A stretch of 64,000 nucleotides of DNA from Streptomyces koelreuteriae (GCF_018604545.1 NZ_CP075896.1:7254001-7318000), one strand, 5' to 3'. Counted from the first letter of the stretch, positions 16,694 through 25,220 are shown. Numbers and translations: made by a program. Notes: generated by a model from the letters alone, not told the origin.

Positions 16694-16744
16694 GGGCAGG
16701 TCCTCGGGGTCCCACTTCATGACTAGACGCTTCGAGGTACAGCC

Positions 16745-17914
16745 ATGTCCAAGACGGCCTACGTCCGCACGAAACCGCATCTCAACATCGGCACGATGGG
16801 TCATGTCGACCACGGCAAGACCACCCTGACCGCCGCCATCACCAAGGTCCTCGCCGACCGCGGCAGCGGCACGTTCGTGCCGTTCGACCGGATCGACCGG
16901 GCGCCCGAGGAGGCGGCGCGCGGCATCACCATCAACATCGCGCACGTGGAGTACGAGACCGACACACGGCACTACGCGCACGTCGACATGCCGGGCCATG
17001 CCGACTACGTCAAGAACATGGTCACCGGCGCCGCCCAGCTGGACGGGGCGATCCTCGTCGTCTCCGCGCTCGACGGGATCATGCCGCAGACCGCCGAACA
17101 CGTCCTGCTCGCCCGGCAGGTGGGCGTCGACCACATCGTCGTCGCCCTCAACAAGGCCGACGCCGGTGACGAGGAGCTGACCGACCTGGTCGAGCTGGAG
17201 GTACGCGACCTGCTCACCGCGCACGGCTACGGCGGTGACTCCGTACCCGTCGTACGCGTCTCCGGTCTGAAGGCGCTGGAGGGCGACCCGCGCTGGACGG
17301 CGTCCGTCGAGGCGCTGCTCGATGCCGTCGACACGTATGTGCCGATGCCGGAGCGGTATCTGGACGCGCCGTTCCTGCTGTCCGTGGAGAACGTGCTGAC
17401 CATCACCGGGCGGGGGACCGTGGTGACCGGCGCGGTGGAGCGGGGCACGGTGCGGGTCGGGGACCGGGTCGAGGTGCTCGGGGCGTCCGTCGAGACGGTG
17501 GTCACGGGCCTTGAGACCTTCGGCAGGCCGATGGAGGAGGCGCAGGCCGGGGACAGCGTGGCGTTGCTGCTGCGGGGGGTGGCGCGGGATGTCGTCCGGC
17601 GGGGGCATGTGGTCGCCGCGCCGGGGAGTGTCGTGCCCGGTCGTCGGTTCACCGCGCAGGTGTATGTGCTGTCCGCGCGTGAGGGTGGGCGTACGACCGC
17701 GGTGTCCAGTGGGTATCGACCGCAGTTCTATATCCGTACGGCGGATGTGGTGGGGGATGTCGACCTCGGTGAGGGGGGGGTCGCGCGGCCCGGTGACACG
17801 GTTGTCATGACGGTGGAGTTGGGGCGGGAGGTGCCGTTGGAGGCCGGGCTTGGCTTCGCCATTCGTGAGGGTGGCAGGACTGTGGGGGCGGGGACCGTGA
17901 CCGTGGTGGGTTGA
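16745..17914 (+). CDS. tuf3: Elongation factor Tu, divergent third copy (EF-Tu3)
   Basis: EF-Tu carries aminoacyl-tRNA to the ribosome as a GTP complex. This 389-residue protein has the P-loop GHVDHGKT (residues 19-26), DMPGH in place of the usual DCPGH, and NKAD in place of NKCD. It also has the domain 2 and 3 cores and is slightly shorter than the ~397-residue main EF-Tu. It stands alone, not in a str operon, which with the divergence matches the non-essential tuf3 of Streptomyces. That gene is reported in S. coelicolor to be under positive stringent control. GAGGT lies six bases before the ATG. Confidence 0.93.
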   Translation: MSKTAYVRTKPHLNIGTMGHVDHGKTTLTAAITKVLADRGSGTFVPFDRIDRAPEEAARGITINIAHVEYETDTRHYAHVDMPGHADYVKNMVTGAAQLDGAILVVSALDGIMPQTAEHVLLARQVGVDHIVVALNKADAGDEELTDLVELEVRDLLTAHGYGGDSVPVVRVSGLKALEGDPRWTASVEALLDAVDTYVPMPERYLDAPFLLSVENVLTITGRGTVVTGAVERGTVRVGDRVEVLGASVETVVTGLETFGRPMEEAQAGDSVALLLRGVARDVVRRGHVVAAPGSVVPGRRFTAQVYVLSAREGGRTTAVSSGYRPQFYIRTADVVGDVDLGEGGVARPGDTVVMTVELGREVPLEAGLGFAIREGGRTVGAGTVTVVG

Positions 17915-17937
17915 GGTGGTGGGGGACTGCCGGCTGG

Positions 17938-17980
17938 CTGTGGCTGGTCGCGCAGTTCCCCGCGCCCCCTGAAGGGGCGC
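17938..17980 (+). repeat. Dispersed intergenic repeat, copy A (short variant)
   Basis: It begins CTGTGGCTGGTCGCGCAG and continues TTCCCCGCGCCCC, 24 bases after the tuf3 stop. The end forms a perfect GCGCCCC/GGGGCGC stem (17962-17968 with 17974-17980), so it can act as a terminator. Related copies lie at 30.9, 48.2, 51.8 and 60.1 kb. Confidence 0.8.
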
Positions 17981-18000
17981 CGTAGCCCAGGCACAATGAG

Positions 18001-18849
18001 ATGGTGAACGAGTCCATCCCCGTAACCCTCGATGTCGATCACGGCACCGCCAAGCTCATGCCCGATGTCGACAGGGAAAGGGCCTGGTTGCTCACCGTCG
18101 ACGGGGCGCCTCAGTCGTATGTCGATCTGGATGATCCGGCGCATCTGGAGTTCGAGTACACGCGGCGGCTCGGGCATGTGCTGGACGTCGTGGCGGAGCC
18201 GGGGCGGGTGCTGGACGTGGTGCATCTCGGGGGCGGGGCGCTCACGTTGCCCCGGTACGTGGAGGCGACGCGGCCCGGGTCCCGGCAGGAGGTCGTCGAG
18301 GCGGACAAGGGGCTGCTGGAGCTGGTGGCCGAGCATCTGCCGCTGCCGGAGGGCGCCCGGGTCACGCCGCACGCGGCGGACGCGCGGGAGTGGCTGGAGA
18401 AGGCCGCGGCGGACTCGGCCGATGTGATCGTCGCCGATGTGTTCGGCGGTTCGCGGGTGCCGGCGCATCTCACGTCCGTTCCCTACGTCCGTGAGGCCGC
18501 GCGGGTGCTGCGCGGCGACGGGGTCTATCTCGCCAACCTTCCCGACGCCGCGCCGTTCGCCTTTCTGCGGTCCCAGCTCGCCACTCTGGCCACGGAGTTC
18601 GAGGAGCTGGTGCTGATCGCCGAGCCGGGAGTGCTGCGGGGGCGGCGGTTCGGGAACGCGGTGCTCGCCGCCGGGCATCACGCCCTCGACATCGCCGCCC
18701 TGGCGCGGCTCACGGCCGCCGACGCCTTTCCGGCCCGGGTCGAACACGGCGCTTCTCTGCGGCGGTTCATCGGGGGAGCGCCGGCGGTGCGGGACGAGGA
18801 CGCCGTGCCGTCACCCGAGCCCCCCGACGGGTCGTTCGGCATCGGCTGA
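18001..18849 (+). CDS. Spermidine-synthase-like methyltransferase-fold protein
   Basis: This 282-residue protein has a Rossmann core with VVHLGGGALTLPRYV near residue 75, VEADKGLLEL (the acidic ribose-binding strand), and DVIVADVFGG near residue 140. It lacks the full polyamine-binding set of true spermidine synthases, so the substrate is uncertain. Such orphan paralogues are common in actinobacteria. Its last 39 bases overlap the convergent MFS gene. ATG and GTG codons are adjacent at 18001 and 18004. Confidence 0.8.
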   Translation: MVNESIPVTLDVDHGTAKLMPDVDRERAWLLTVDGAPQSYVDLDDPAHLEFEYTRRLGHVLDVVAEPGRVLDVVHLGGGALTLPRYVEATRPGSRQEVVEADKGLLELVAEHLPLPEGARVTPHAADAREWLEKAAADSADVIVADVFGGSRVPAHLTSVPYVREAARVLRGDGVYLANLPDAAPFAFLRSQLATLATEFEELVLIAEPGVLRGRRFGNAVLAAGHHALDIAALARLTAADAFPARVEHGASLRRFIGGAPAVRDEDAVPSPEPPDGSFGIG

Positions 18850-20097
18850 CGCGCGTTCGCTGCCGCTCTGGGCCACCGAGGTGGTCCTCCGTCGGAGGTC
18901 ACGTACGTCCGGTACGCACAGCGCGGCGGCCGTGACCAGGACGACCAGGCCCGCGCAGCCCCACAACGCCGTCGTACGGCCGAACGCCTCCTCCGCCGGG
19001 CCCGCCCCGGCCGTGGCGAGCGGTGACAGCGCGACGGAGCCGAACCAGTCGTACGCCGAGACGCGGGAGAGCTTGTCCTCGGGGATCTCCTGGTGCAGTG
19101 CCGTCATCCAGGAGACGCCGAACACCTCGACGGTCGCGCCCGCGACGAACATCACCGCGAACAGGACCCCGACGGGGACCGGGACGGCGAGCGCGGCCGC
19201 GGGCAGGGCCAGCGGGAACACGCACAGGGTGCCCGCGAGGAGCAGGCGGCGGGGTTTCCAGCGGGTCATCAGCAGGGCACCGGCGACCGTGCCCGCCCCG
19301 AACGCCGCCAGGGCGAGACCCCAGGGGCCCGCGCCGCCGAGATGGTCGCGGGCGACGAGGGGGCCGTACACCGCTTCGGCGGCGGCCACCACGGCGTTGG
19401 CGATCGAGAACTGCAGGACGATGGCCCACAGCCAGGGCCGGCCGGCGAACTCCCGCCAGCCCTCCCGCAGATCGGCGAGCATCCCGCCGCCCGGTGCGCG
19501 CGGCGCGATGTGGCCGACGTCGAGGAAGGCGCGCAGCGCACCGGCGAGCGCGAAGGCCGCGGCGTCCGCCGCGAGCACCCAGCCGGGCCCGATCGCGGCG
19601 ACCATGGCCCCGCCGAGCGCGGCACCGCCGAGGGCCGCGCCCTGCATCGCCATCCGGAACACCGCGAACGCGCGGCCCGCCTGCTCCCCGTCGACCGAGG
19701 ACATCAGCATGCCCTCGGCGGCCGGGCCGAAGAAGGCCTGGCCGGTTCCGCCCAGGGCGGCGAGCAGCATCATCTGCCACAGCAGGGGCTGCCCGGTCAG
19801 CACGAGCGCGGCGAAGGCGGCCTGGGACAGGCAGTTCAGGGCGTTGGCCGCGACCATCACATGGTGCCGGGGCAGCCGGTCCGCGACGGCGCCGCCGATC
19901 AGCAGGAACAGCACCAGCGGGAGTGTCCGTGCCGCCGCGACCAGGCCGACGTCACCGCTGTCACCGCCCGTTTCGAGAACGGCGAACGCCGCCGCGACCA
20001 GGGCGCCGTGGCTGCCCAGATTGGTGACGACCGCGGCGGCGGTCAGCAGGGAGTAGTTGCGGCCCGCCCAGGCGGGGCGACGGGTGGTGGTGGGCAC
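18811..20097 (-). CDS. MFS transporter
   Basis: This is a 428-residue major-facilitator protein starting at GTG 20097 (VPTTTRRPAWAGRNYSLL). About twelve hydrophobic segments are visible. The loop 2-3 signature appears as GGAVADRLPRHHVM, and a weaker copy follows in the second half. The EmrB/MdtG-like drug-export subfamily (MFS_3) is the best fit, so efflux of a small molecule is inferred. It ends in an acidic, Ser-rich tail. The 3' end overlaps the spermidine-synthase-like gene. Confidence 0.85.
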   Translation of the reverse strand: MPTTTRRPAWAGRNYSLLTAAAVVTNLGSHGALVAAAFAVLETGGDSGDVGLVAAARTLPLVLFLLIGGAVADRLPRHHVMVAANALNCLSQAAFAALVLTGQPLLWQMMLLAALGGTGQAFFGPAAEGMLMSSVDGEQAGRAFAVFRMAMQGAALGGAALGGAMVAAIGPGWVLAADAAAFALAGALRAFLDVGHIAPRAPGGGMLADLREGWREFAGRPWLWAIVLQFSIANAVVAAAEAVYGPLVARDHLGGAGPWGLALAAFGAGTVAGALLMTRWKPRRLLLAGTLCVFPLALPAAALAVPVPVGVLFAVMFVAGATVEVFGVSWMTALHQEIPEDKLSRVSAYDWFGSVALSPLATAGAGPAEEAFGRTTALWGCAGLVVLVTAAALCVPDVRDLRRRTTSVAQSGSERASADAERPVGGLG

Positions 20098-20182
20098 CCG
20101 GTGACTATCGGCGGGGCACGGTCGCCCTGCCAAGCGATTTACGCGGGCCTTGCGCGGTCACGCTCGCCCGGGCCGTCGCCGG

Positions 20183-21190
20183 TCACGCCCCCTGGGGGCC
20201 CTCCTTGGTGAGGCGCACGGTGCCGAGGATCTTCTGGACGGTCGCCTCGGCCAGCTCGCCCTTGACGCCCTTGGCGCCGTACAGGTTCCAGGTGACGAAG
20301 TCGCCCGCGCCGTTCTTGAAGGCGAAGGTGATCGCCTTGCCGTCGCTGTCGCACTTGCCGTTCTGCGGGGTGTTCTCCGAGTGCGCCGTGGCGACGCTGC
20401 CCTTGATGCCCGACTTGGTGGTGTACGGCTTGGGCTTGGTGAACTTCACGCTCTTCTTGTCCGGCTGGGTGTAGCCGCCGAAGATCCACCACGGCACACG
20501 GGTCTCGGCCGCCTCGTCCGTGGTCTTCGCGCCGTCCTCACCGCGCGTGCCGACGGTGGCCAGGGCGGTGTCCTCCTCGCGGCCGTCCTTGTCGGAGTCG
20601 CTGGTGCACCACTTGGACTTCAGATAGGCGGGGGCGGTGACGCTGGTGCGGTCCATCTCGCCGTCCTTCTTCTCCCACTCGAAGCCCACGCTCGTACCGG
20701 GAGTCTCGATCTCCCAGTCGGCGGGCACGTCGAACTGGGTGCCGAAGCGCGTGTTGGTGACGACCTTCCAGCCGGGGATGGTCGCCTTCTCCCCCTCGCC
20801 CCCGCGCGGGTTGCTCCCGGAAGCGGAGGCGCTCGGCTCGGTGGAGGGTTCCTTGGAGGCGGCCTTGACCGGCTTCTTGTCCTTCCCGCCGGCCGTGTCG
20901 TCCTTGTCGCCGCCCAGCACCAGGAAGCCGGTGACGCCGGCGGCCACCACCACCGCCGTGGCCGCGATGATCGCGACCAGCTTCGTCCGGTTGCCGCCGC
21001 CACCGCCCGGCGGCGGCTGGGGCGCGCCGGCCGGCGCCGGGGCGCCCCACTGCGGCTGCTGCCCGTAGGCGGGCTGCTGCTGATAGCCCGGCTGCTGGTA
21101 CGGATTCGGCTGCTGGTACCCCGGCTGCTGGTACGGGTTGTTCGCTTGCGGGTTCTGCTCGCCCCCGGGCGGCTGCTGTCCTGGCCACAT
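20183..21190 (-). CDS. Single-pass membrane protein with Gln/Pro/Tyr-rich cytosolic tail
   Basis: The 335-residue product begins with about 65 residues of low complexity, with repeated NPYQQPGYQQ-type units. One membrane helix follows (LVAIIAATAVVVAAGVTGFL, about residues 71-90), then a charged linker and a 200-residue external domain. That domain holds IPGWKVVTNTRFGTQFDVP and two Cys residues (WCTSD, KCDSD), possibly disulfide-linked. This layout is frequent in Streptomyces, but I do not recognise a function. Confidence 0.7.
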   Translation of the reverse strand: MWPGQQPPGGEQNPQANNPYQQPGYQQPNPYQQPGYQQQPAYGQQPQWGAPAPAGAPQPPPGGGGGNRTKLVAIIAATAVVVAAGVTGFLVLGGDKDDTAGGKDKKPVKAASKEPSTEPSASASGSNPRGGEGEKATIPGWKVVTNTRFGTQFDVPADWEIETPGTSVGFEWEKKDGEMDRTSVTAPAYLKSKWCTSDSDKDGREEDTALATVGTRGEDGAKTTDEAAETRVPWWIFGGYTQPDKKSVKFTKPKPYTTKSGIKGSVATAHSENTPQNGKCDSDGKAITFAFKNGAGDFVTWNLYGAKGVKGELAEATVQKILGTVRLTKEGPQGA

Positions 21191-21342
21191 GGGCAGTCAC
21201 CCTAGCCGCGCTCCGGACACGATTCGGTCACCGCCTGTGGACGGAGCCGTAGCAACACGGCGACGACGCGGTGCGAACCGGCGTACGGCGGACCGATGCG
21301 GCGGTCGTCACACGGCCTGGTCAAGGCCTGGTCAGTCGTCTC

Positions 21343-21358
21343 TACTCGTGAGTAACAT
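21343..21358 (+). promoter_or_regulatory. Palindrome TACTC-GT-GAGTA overlapping a -10 element
   Basis: The perfect 12-base inverted repeat (21343-21354) overlaps TAACAT (21353-21358), a candidate -10 for the thioesterase gene. The ATG at 21365 is six bases further on, so the mRNA would be leaderless. TACTC/GAGTA palindromes are typical TetR-type operators in actinobacteria. Confidence 0.45.
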
Positions 21359-21364
21359 GCGGGC

Positions 21365-21817
21365 ATGAGCGCAGACCAGATGTCCATCGGCGAGATGCTC
21401 GCCGCCACGGTGCCCATGGCCCGGACCCTCAACCTCGAGTTCCTCGAGACCACGCCGGAGCGGGCGGTGGTGTCCCTGCCGGACCAGAGCGACTACCACA
21501 ACCATGTGGGCGGCCCGCACGCCGGCGCGATGTTCACGCTCGGCGAGTCCGCGAGCGGGGCGATCGTGCTGGCCGCGTTCGGGGACCAGCTCTCGCGTGC
21601 CGTGCCGCTCGCCGTCAGTGCCGAGATCGCCTACAAGAAGCTGGCGATGGGCGCGGTCACGGCGACCGCGACCCTCGGCCGCCCGGCCGCCGAGGTCGTC
21701 GCGGAACTGGACGCGGGCGGGCGTCCCGAGTTCCCGGTGGCCATCGCCATCCAGCGGGCCGATGGCGCCGTGACCGGTGAGATGACGGTCGTCTGGACGC
21801 TGCGTCCCAACGGCTGA
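21365..21817 (+). CDS. Hotdog-fold thioesterase (DUF4442/PaaI-like)
   Basis: This is a 150-residue single-domain hotdog protein. HNHVGGPHAGAMFTLGESASG forms the central helix with the usual catalytic-side His/Gly/Glu pattern near residues 46-65. Family members hydrolyse acyl-CoA thioesters, usually as dimers or tetramers. It has no ribosome site and is probably leaderless. The palindrome just upstream suggests single-factor control. The acyl substrate is unknown. Confidence 0.8.
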   Translation: MSADQMSIGEMLAATVPMARTLNLEFLETTPERAVVSLPDQSDYHNHVGGPHAGAMFTLGESASGAIVLAAFGDQLSRAVPLAVSAEIAYKKLAMGAVTATATLGRPAAEVVAELDAGGRPEFPVAIAIQRADGAVTGEMTVVWTLRPNG

Positions 21818-21835
21818 GCCCGCCCTCGCGTGACT

Positions 21836-21880
21836 GAGGCCCCGGCCGAGGGGAGAGTTGAACCCCGGGCCGGGGCCCTC
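21836..21880. terminator. Bidirectional terminator hairpin
   Basis: GAGGCCCCGGCC (21836-21847) pairs with GGCCGGGGCCCTC (21868-21880) with one bulged C. It lies between the convergent thioesterase and galU genes. Confidence 0.75.
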
Positions 21881-21888
21881 GCGTTGCC

Positions 21889-22887
21889 TCAGGCGGCGAT
21901 GTGCCGTGCGGGGGCGGGGACGGTGGGCGCGGGGACGGTGGGGGCGCCGTCCAGCTCCGCGACGAACCCCTTGAGCCACGTCACGAACTCCGGCCCCAGG
22001 TCGGGCCGGTCGCAGGCCAGCCGGACCACCGTGCGCAGATAGTCGGCCTTGTCCCCGGTGTCGTAGCGCGGGCCCTTGAAGACGACTCCGTGCACCGTGC
22101 CGCCCGCGGCCAGCTCCTGGAGGGCGTCGGTGAGCTGGATCTCGCCGCCCCGGCCCGGCGGGGTGCGCTCCAGGACACCGAAGACGGCCGGGTCGAGGAC
22201 GTAGCGCCCGATGACGGCGTAGCGGCTCGGCGCGTCCTGCCGGGCCGGCTTCTCCACCAGGCCGGTGACACGGACGACGTCCTCCTCGCCGGCCGGTTCG
22301 ACGGCGGCGCAGCCGTAGAGGTGGATCTGCTCCAGCGGGACCTCCATCAGGGCGACCACGCTGCCGAGCCGGCGGTCGCGGACGTCGAGCATCCGGCTGA
22401 GCAGGGTCTCGCGCGGGTCGATCAGGTCGTCGCCGAGGAGGACCGCGAAGGGCTGGTCGCCGACATGGCGGCGGGCGCAGAGCACGGCGTGGCCGAGGCC
22501 GAGCGGGTCGCCCTGCCGGATGTGGTGGATGCTCGCCAGCAGGGCGGGGTCGCGCACCGCGTCCAGCCGTACGGTGTCGCCCTTGGCGGCGAGGGTCTGC
22601 TCCAGTTCGAAGGCGTGGTCGAAGTGGTCCTCGATGGCCCGCTTGTGCCGGCCGGTGACCATCAGGACGTCGTCGAGTCCCGCCGCTGCCGCCTCCTCGA
22701 CGACGTACTGGATGGCCGGCTTGTCGACGACCGGCAGCATCTCCTTGGGCGTCGCCTTCGTGGCGGGCAGGAAGCGGGTGCCGAGGCCGGCGGCGGGGAC
22801 GACCGCCTTGCGGACGGTGCGGGCGGTGCCGGTGGTTCGGGCGGGGGTGACCGGCGTGGAAGCGTGGGGGTCGATCATGCGGCCCAT
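21889..22887 (-). CDS. galU: UTP-glucose-1-phosphate uridylyltransferase
   Basis: GalU makes UDP-glucose from UTP and glucose-1-phosphate for glycan, trehalose and wall synthesis. The 332-residue protein has the nucleotide-binding signature VVPAAGLGTRFLPATKATPKEMLP near residues 29-51, split here as VVPAAGLGTRFLP and ATKATPKEMLP. It also has VDKPAIQYVVEEA, LGDDLIDP (metal binding) and VEKP. ATG 22887 is used; ATG 22878 (MIDPHAS) is nearly as likely. A repeated APTVP stretch marks the C-terminus. A perfect palindrome lies 82 bases upstream. Confidence 0.92.
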   Translation of the reverse strand: MGRMIDPHASTPVTPARTTGTARTVRKAVVPAAGLGTRFLPATKATPKEMLPVVDKPAIQYVVEEAAAAGLDDVLMVTGRHKRAIEDHFDHAFELEQTLAAKGDTVRLDAVRDPALLASIHHIRQGDPLGLGHAVLCARRHVGDQPFAVLLGDDLIDPRETLLSRMLDVRDRRLGSVVALMEVPLEQIHLYGCAAVEPAGEEDVVRVTGLVEKPARQDAPSRYAVIGRYVLDPAVFGVLERTPPGRGGEIQLTDALQELAAGGTVHGVVFKGPRYDTGDKADYLRTVVRLACDRPDLGPEFVTWLKGFVAELDGAPTVPAPTVPAPARHIAA

Positions 22888-22968
22888 GCTGACCCGCGGA
22901 GATGAGAGCGGGCCGAGAGTCGCATGGGAGTCCGCTGTGGAGTTGGAGATTTCGTGGACCAACCGCCT

Positions 22969-22982
22969 TTGTGTGCACACAA
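22969..22982. promoter_or_regulatory. Perfect 14-base palindrome upstream of galU
   Basis: TTGTGTGCACACAA is fully self-complementary with no spacer and lies 82 bases before the galU start. It looks like a dimeric repressor site. Confidence 0.5.
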
Positions 22983-23015
22983 CTTGAGGCCTTGAGCGGC
23001 GCGGATTTCGAATGC

Positions 23016-23029
23016 CGGTACGGATACCG
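23016..23029. promoter_or_regulatory. Inverted repeat CGGTA-CGGA-TACCG
   Basis: Perfect five-base arms flank a four-base centre, and another CGGTA follows at once (23031-23035). It lies about 200 bases before the sigma/ricin chimera start and may be part of its control region. Confidence 0.35.
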
Positions 23030-23227
23030 CCGGTAACATATCTGAATTGCCGGCGTTTTGAACTCGGGTCATCCGAACGCCTTGTTACCTGTGAGTCGCA
23101 TGTGCGAAGGTGAGCCGCCTCACACCCGAGTCCGCAGCTCACGCGGCCAGGTATGCACCAATCACGCCCCTGCTTTCCGACGGACGCGCAATTCGCATGC
23201 CGTCTGCGGCTGGAAGGAAATGGTTCC

Positions 23228-25075
23228 GTGCAATCCCCGTACCCCCCACGCCCGCCGTACCCGCCGCGACCCGGAGCGGGGCCGGCGGAGTCCGACCGCA
23301 ATCTTCTCGCCCGGGTCGGCGAACCCGGTGAAGGCCCGCGCGCCGTCGCGCTGTTGCTCTCGCGGCACTGGCGGGCCGTCCATGAGTACGCCGTGATCTG
23401 TCTGGCGTCCTCGGCGGACTCGGCGTCGATGGCGGCCGCGGCCGCTTTCCGCCGGGAGCTCGCCGGACCGGGCGTCGGCGCACTGCGACCCCGGCTGCTC
23501 GCGGCCGTGCGGGACCTGGTCGGGGAGTGGGCCGCCGACGACGGCATTTCCGTCGTACTGCCGGAACTCCGCAAACCCGTCGGCGCCCGAGGGCTGCGCG
23601 CCGCCCGGTCCACGACAGCCGAAAGGCGGCGCCTGGCGGAACGCGCGTTCCGGTCTCTTCCCGCGGCTTCCCAATGCCTGCTCTGGCACACGGAGGTCGA
23701 GGCCGAGCCCATATCCGTACCGGCCGGTCTGCTGGGGGTCGACCCCCGCACCGCGTCGGCCGCTCTGGAACAGGCGCGCGAGCAATTCCGGACGGGGTGC
23801 GTACGGGCGCACCGGGAACTCGCGCCGACACAGGAATGCCGGTACTACAACCGCTTGCTGGACGTTCCCATGCGCCGCGGCGGGGCTCTGCTGCCGGATG
23901 TGCAACGGCATTTGATGGCCTGCCGCTACTGCCGGCACGCCGCCGAGCAACTCAGCCATTTCGAGGGCGGTCTGGAGGATCTGCTCGTCGAGACCGTGCT
24001 CGGCTGGGGCGCCCGCCGCTACCTCGCATCACGGCCGGGCCGGGACGGAGGCCCCAGCGCCCTTCCGGCATCCCCGGCCGGTGGCCGGCACCGCTCGCGG
24101 GCCCACGCCCTGCCGGCGGGCGGCCGGCTCGGGACCCCGAGGAAACACACGAAGGCGCTGGCCGCCGCGGTCGGGCTGACCTCCCTCGTGCTGCTCGCGA
24201 CCCTGCTCGCGGCCCGGGGCTGGTCGGAGGAGGGCGGTACCGCCGGCCCCGAGGTCACCTGGGGAGCGGTCAGCGGTCATTCGGTCGACGCGGGCGGCGC
24301 GGGGGCGTCGTCCCGGGAGTCGTCCTCGGCCGACGGCGCTCCGTCGGCCGCGTCCGCGGGCAACCCCGCCGAAGTGGCCCGCGGGCGGCTGCGCAACCTC
24401 GACGCCGGGCTGTGCCTCGACGTCCGGGGCGGCCGGCTCCGGAGCGACGCCCGTGTCCTGCTGACCGCCTGCTCCGACGGGTCCCCGCTGTGGTCGTACC
24501 GGGACGACGGCCTGCTGACCAGCGCCGCCGACCCGACGCTCTGCCTCGGCTCCGACACCGCCGAGCGGTCGGTCGGCCTGGCCGGATGTCTCGTGCACGC
24601 CGGGGTCGTGCGCTACGACCTGACCGTGCGCGGCGAACTCCTGCCGCGCGGCGGCAAGGGACTGGCCGTCGCCCCCGGAAAGAACCGGCATGTGATCGTC
24701 ACCGGGCGCGACGGATCCGAGGCGCAACGCTGGGCGCTGGAACCGGCGGTCTCCCGCGAGGAGGCGGGGGAGTCGCGGAAGGAGCGGTCCGAGGACTCCC
24801 GGGCCGTACCGCGGGAGAACGGCCAAGAGAAGCGGGAGAACGGCCAGGAGAAGAAGGGGCCCTACGCCGATGCCCCCTCGGCACACCCGCCCGAGTCCCC
24901 GCGGGCCAAGTCCGAGCAGCAGCCACCGCCGGACCGCTACGAGCCACGGATCGCCCAGGTGGGCTGCTGCGACGAGCCCGACCCGCGTGCGGCGCCCGGC
25001 TCCGAGGTGGTCGGGCGGGTGACCGCCGACGTGGCAAGGACCGCGCTGACCTTGCACGCCGCGACGCTTCCGTAG
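23228..25075 (+). CDS. Sigma-like / zinc-finger / membrane / ricin-lectin chimeric protein
   Basis: The 615-residue protein starts at GTG 23228, nine bases after AAGGA. Residues ~25-200 resemble a degenerate ECF sigma factor, including a region-4-like LPAASQCLLWHTEVE with SVPAGLLGVDPRTASAALEQ. Around residues 225-235 an anti-sigma-type zinc motif appears (RHLMACRYCRH, H-x3-C-x2-C). A membrane helix follows at ~308-330, then a ricin-type beta-trefoil at ~385-512 with CLDV and QRW motifs. The charged tail holds two RENGQEK repeats. I infer an internal regulatory half and an external sugar-binding half. It neighbours galU and a beta-glucosidase. Confidence 0.75.
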   Translation: MQSPYPPRPPYPPRPGAGPAESDRNLLARVGEPGEGPRAVALLLSRHWRAVHEYAVICLASSADSASMAAAAAFRRELAGPGVGALRPRLLAAVRDLVGEWAADDGISVVLPELRKPVGARGLRAARSTTAERRRLAERAFRSLPAASQCLLWHTEVEAEPISVPAGLLGVDPRTASAALEQAREQFRTGCVRAHRELAPTQECRYYNRLLDVPMRRGGALLPDVQRHLMACRYCRHAAEQLSHFEGGLEDLLVETVLGWGARRYLASRPGRDGGPSALPASPAGGRHRSRAHALPAGGRLGTPRKHTKALAAAVGLTSLVLLATLLAARGWSEEGGTAGPEVTWGAVSGHSVDAGGAGASSRESSSADGAPSAASAGNPAEVARGRLRNLDAGLCLDVRGGRLRSDARVLLTACSDGSPLWSYRDDGLLTSAADPTLCLGSDTAERSVGLAGCLVHAGVVRYDLTVRGELLPRGGKGLAVAPGKNRHVIVTGRDGSEAQRWALEPAVSREEAGESRKERSEDSRAVPRENGQEKRENGQEKKGPYADAPSAHPPESPRAKSEQQPPPDRYEPRIAQVGCCDEPDPRAAPGSEVVGRVTADVARTALTLHAATLP

Positions 25076-25092
25076 CGCCCGGGGCATCTGGT

Positions 25093-25123
25093 GGGTGACC
25101 CGTCGGCAGGCCGCGGGTCACCC
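25093..25123. terminator. Perfect hairpin between the chimera and GH3 genes
   Basis: GGGTGACCCG (25093-25102) and CGGGTCACCC (25114-25123) form a perfect ten-base stem with an 11-base loop. A further palindromic GGGGTGACCCC follows. It may be a terminator or a repressor site for the beta-glucosidase. Confidence 0.55.
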
Positions 25124-25220
25124 GGCGGGGTGACCCCGGCCCCGGTACGAGAGGTGAGTTCACCCGACCTGACCGGGTGTCCGGCGAAAGGTGACGGCGA
25201 GGCGGGCGCATAGTGCGTTC

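Larger units (their letters stand above)
16411..16744. other. 334-base divergent region upstream of tuf3
   Basis: This gap separates the TVP38-type gene from tuf3. It holds a possible 33-codon leader ORF and a large hairpin, listed separately. I could not identify a convincing -35/-10 pair for either gene by eye. Confidence 0.5.
22888..23227. other. 340-base divergent intergenic region
   Basis: This gap separates galU from the sigma/ricin chimera gene. It is less GC-rich than its surroundings and carries two palindromes, listed separately. No further coding frame with Streptomyces codon bias is visible in it. Confidence 0.6.

Noticed and set aside
21303..21331. TTGACC on the minus strand as promoter of the Gln/Pro-rich membrane protein
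   Set aside because: No acceptable -10 hexamer lies 16-18 bases from it.
24811..24855. Tandem repeat in the sigma/ricin chimera (two RENGQEK units) as a regulatory repeat
   Set aside because: It is an in-frame coding duplication of about 21 bases in a charged linker, best explained as low-complexity protein sequence.
25158..25179. GTTCACCCGAC upstream of the beta-glucosidase as a PHO box
   Set aside because: The first unit fits, but the next 11 bases do not form the second direct repeat, unlike the phoD site.
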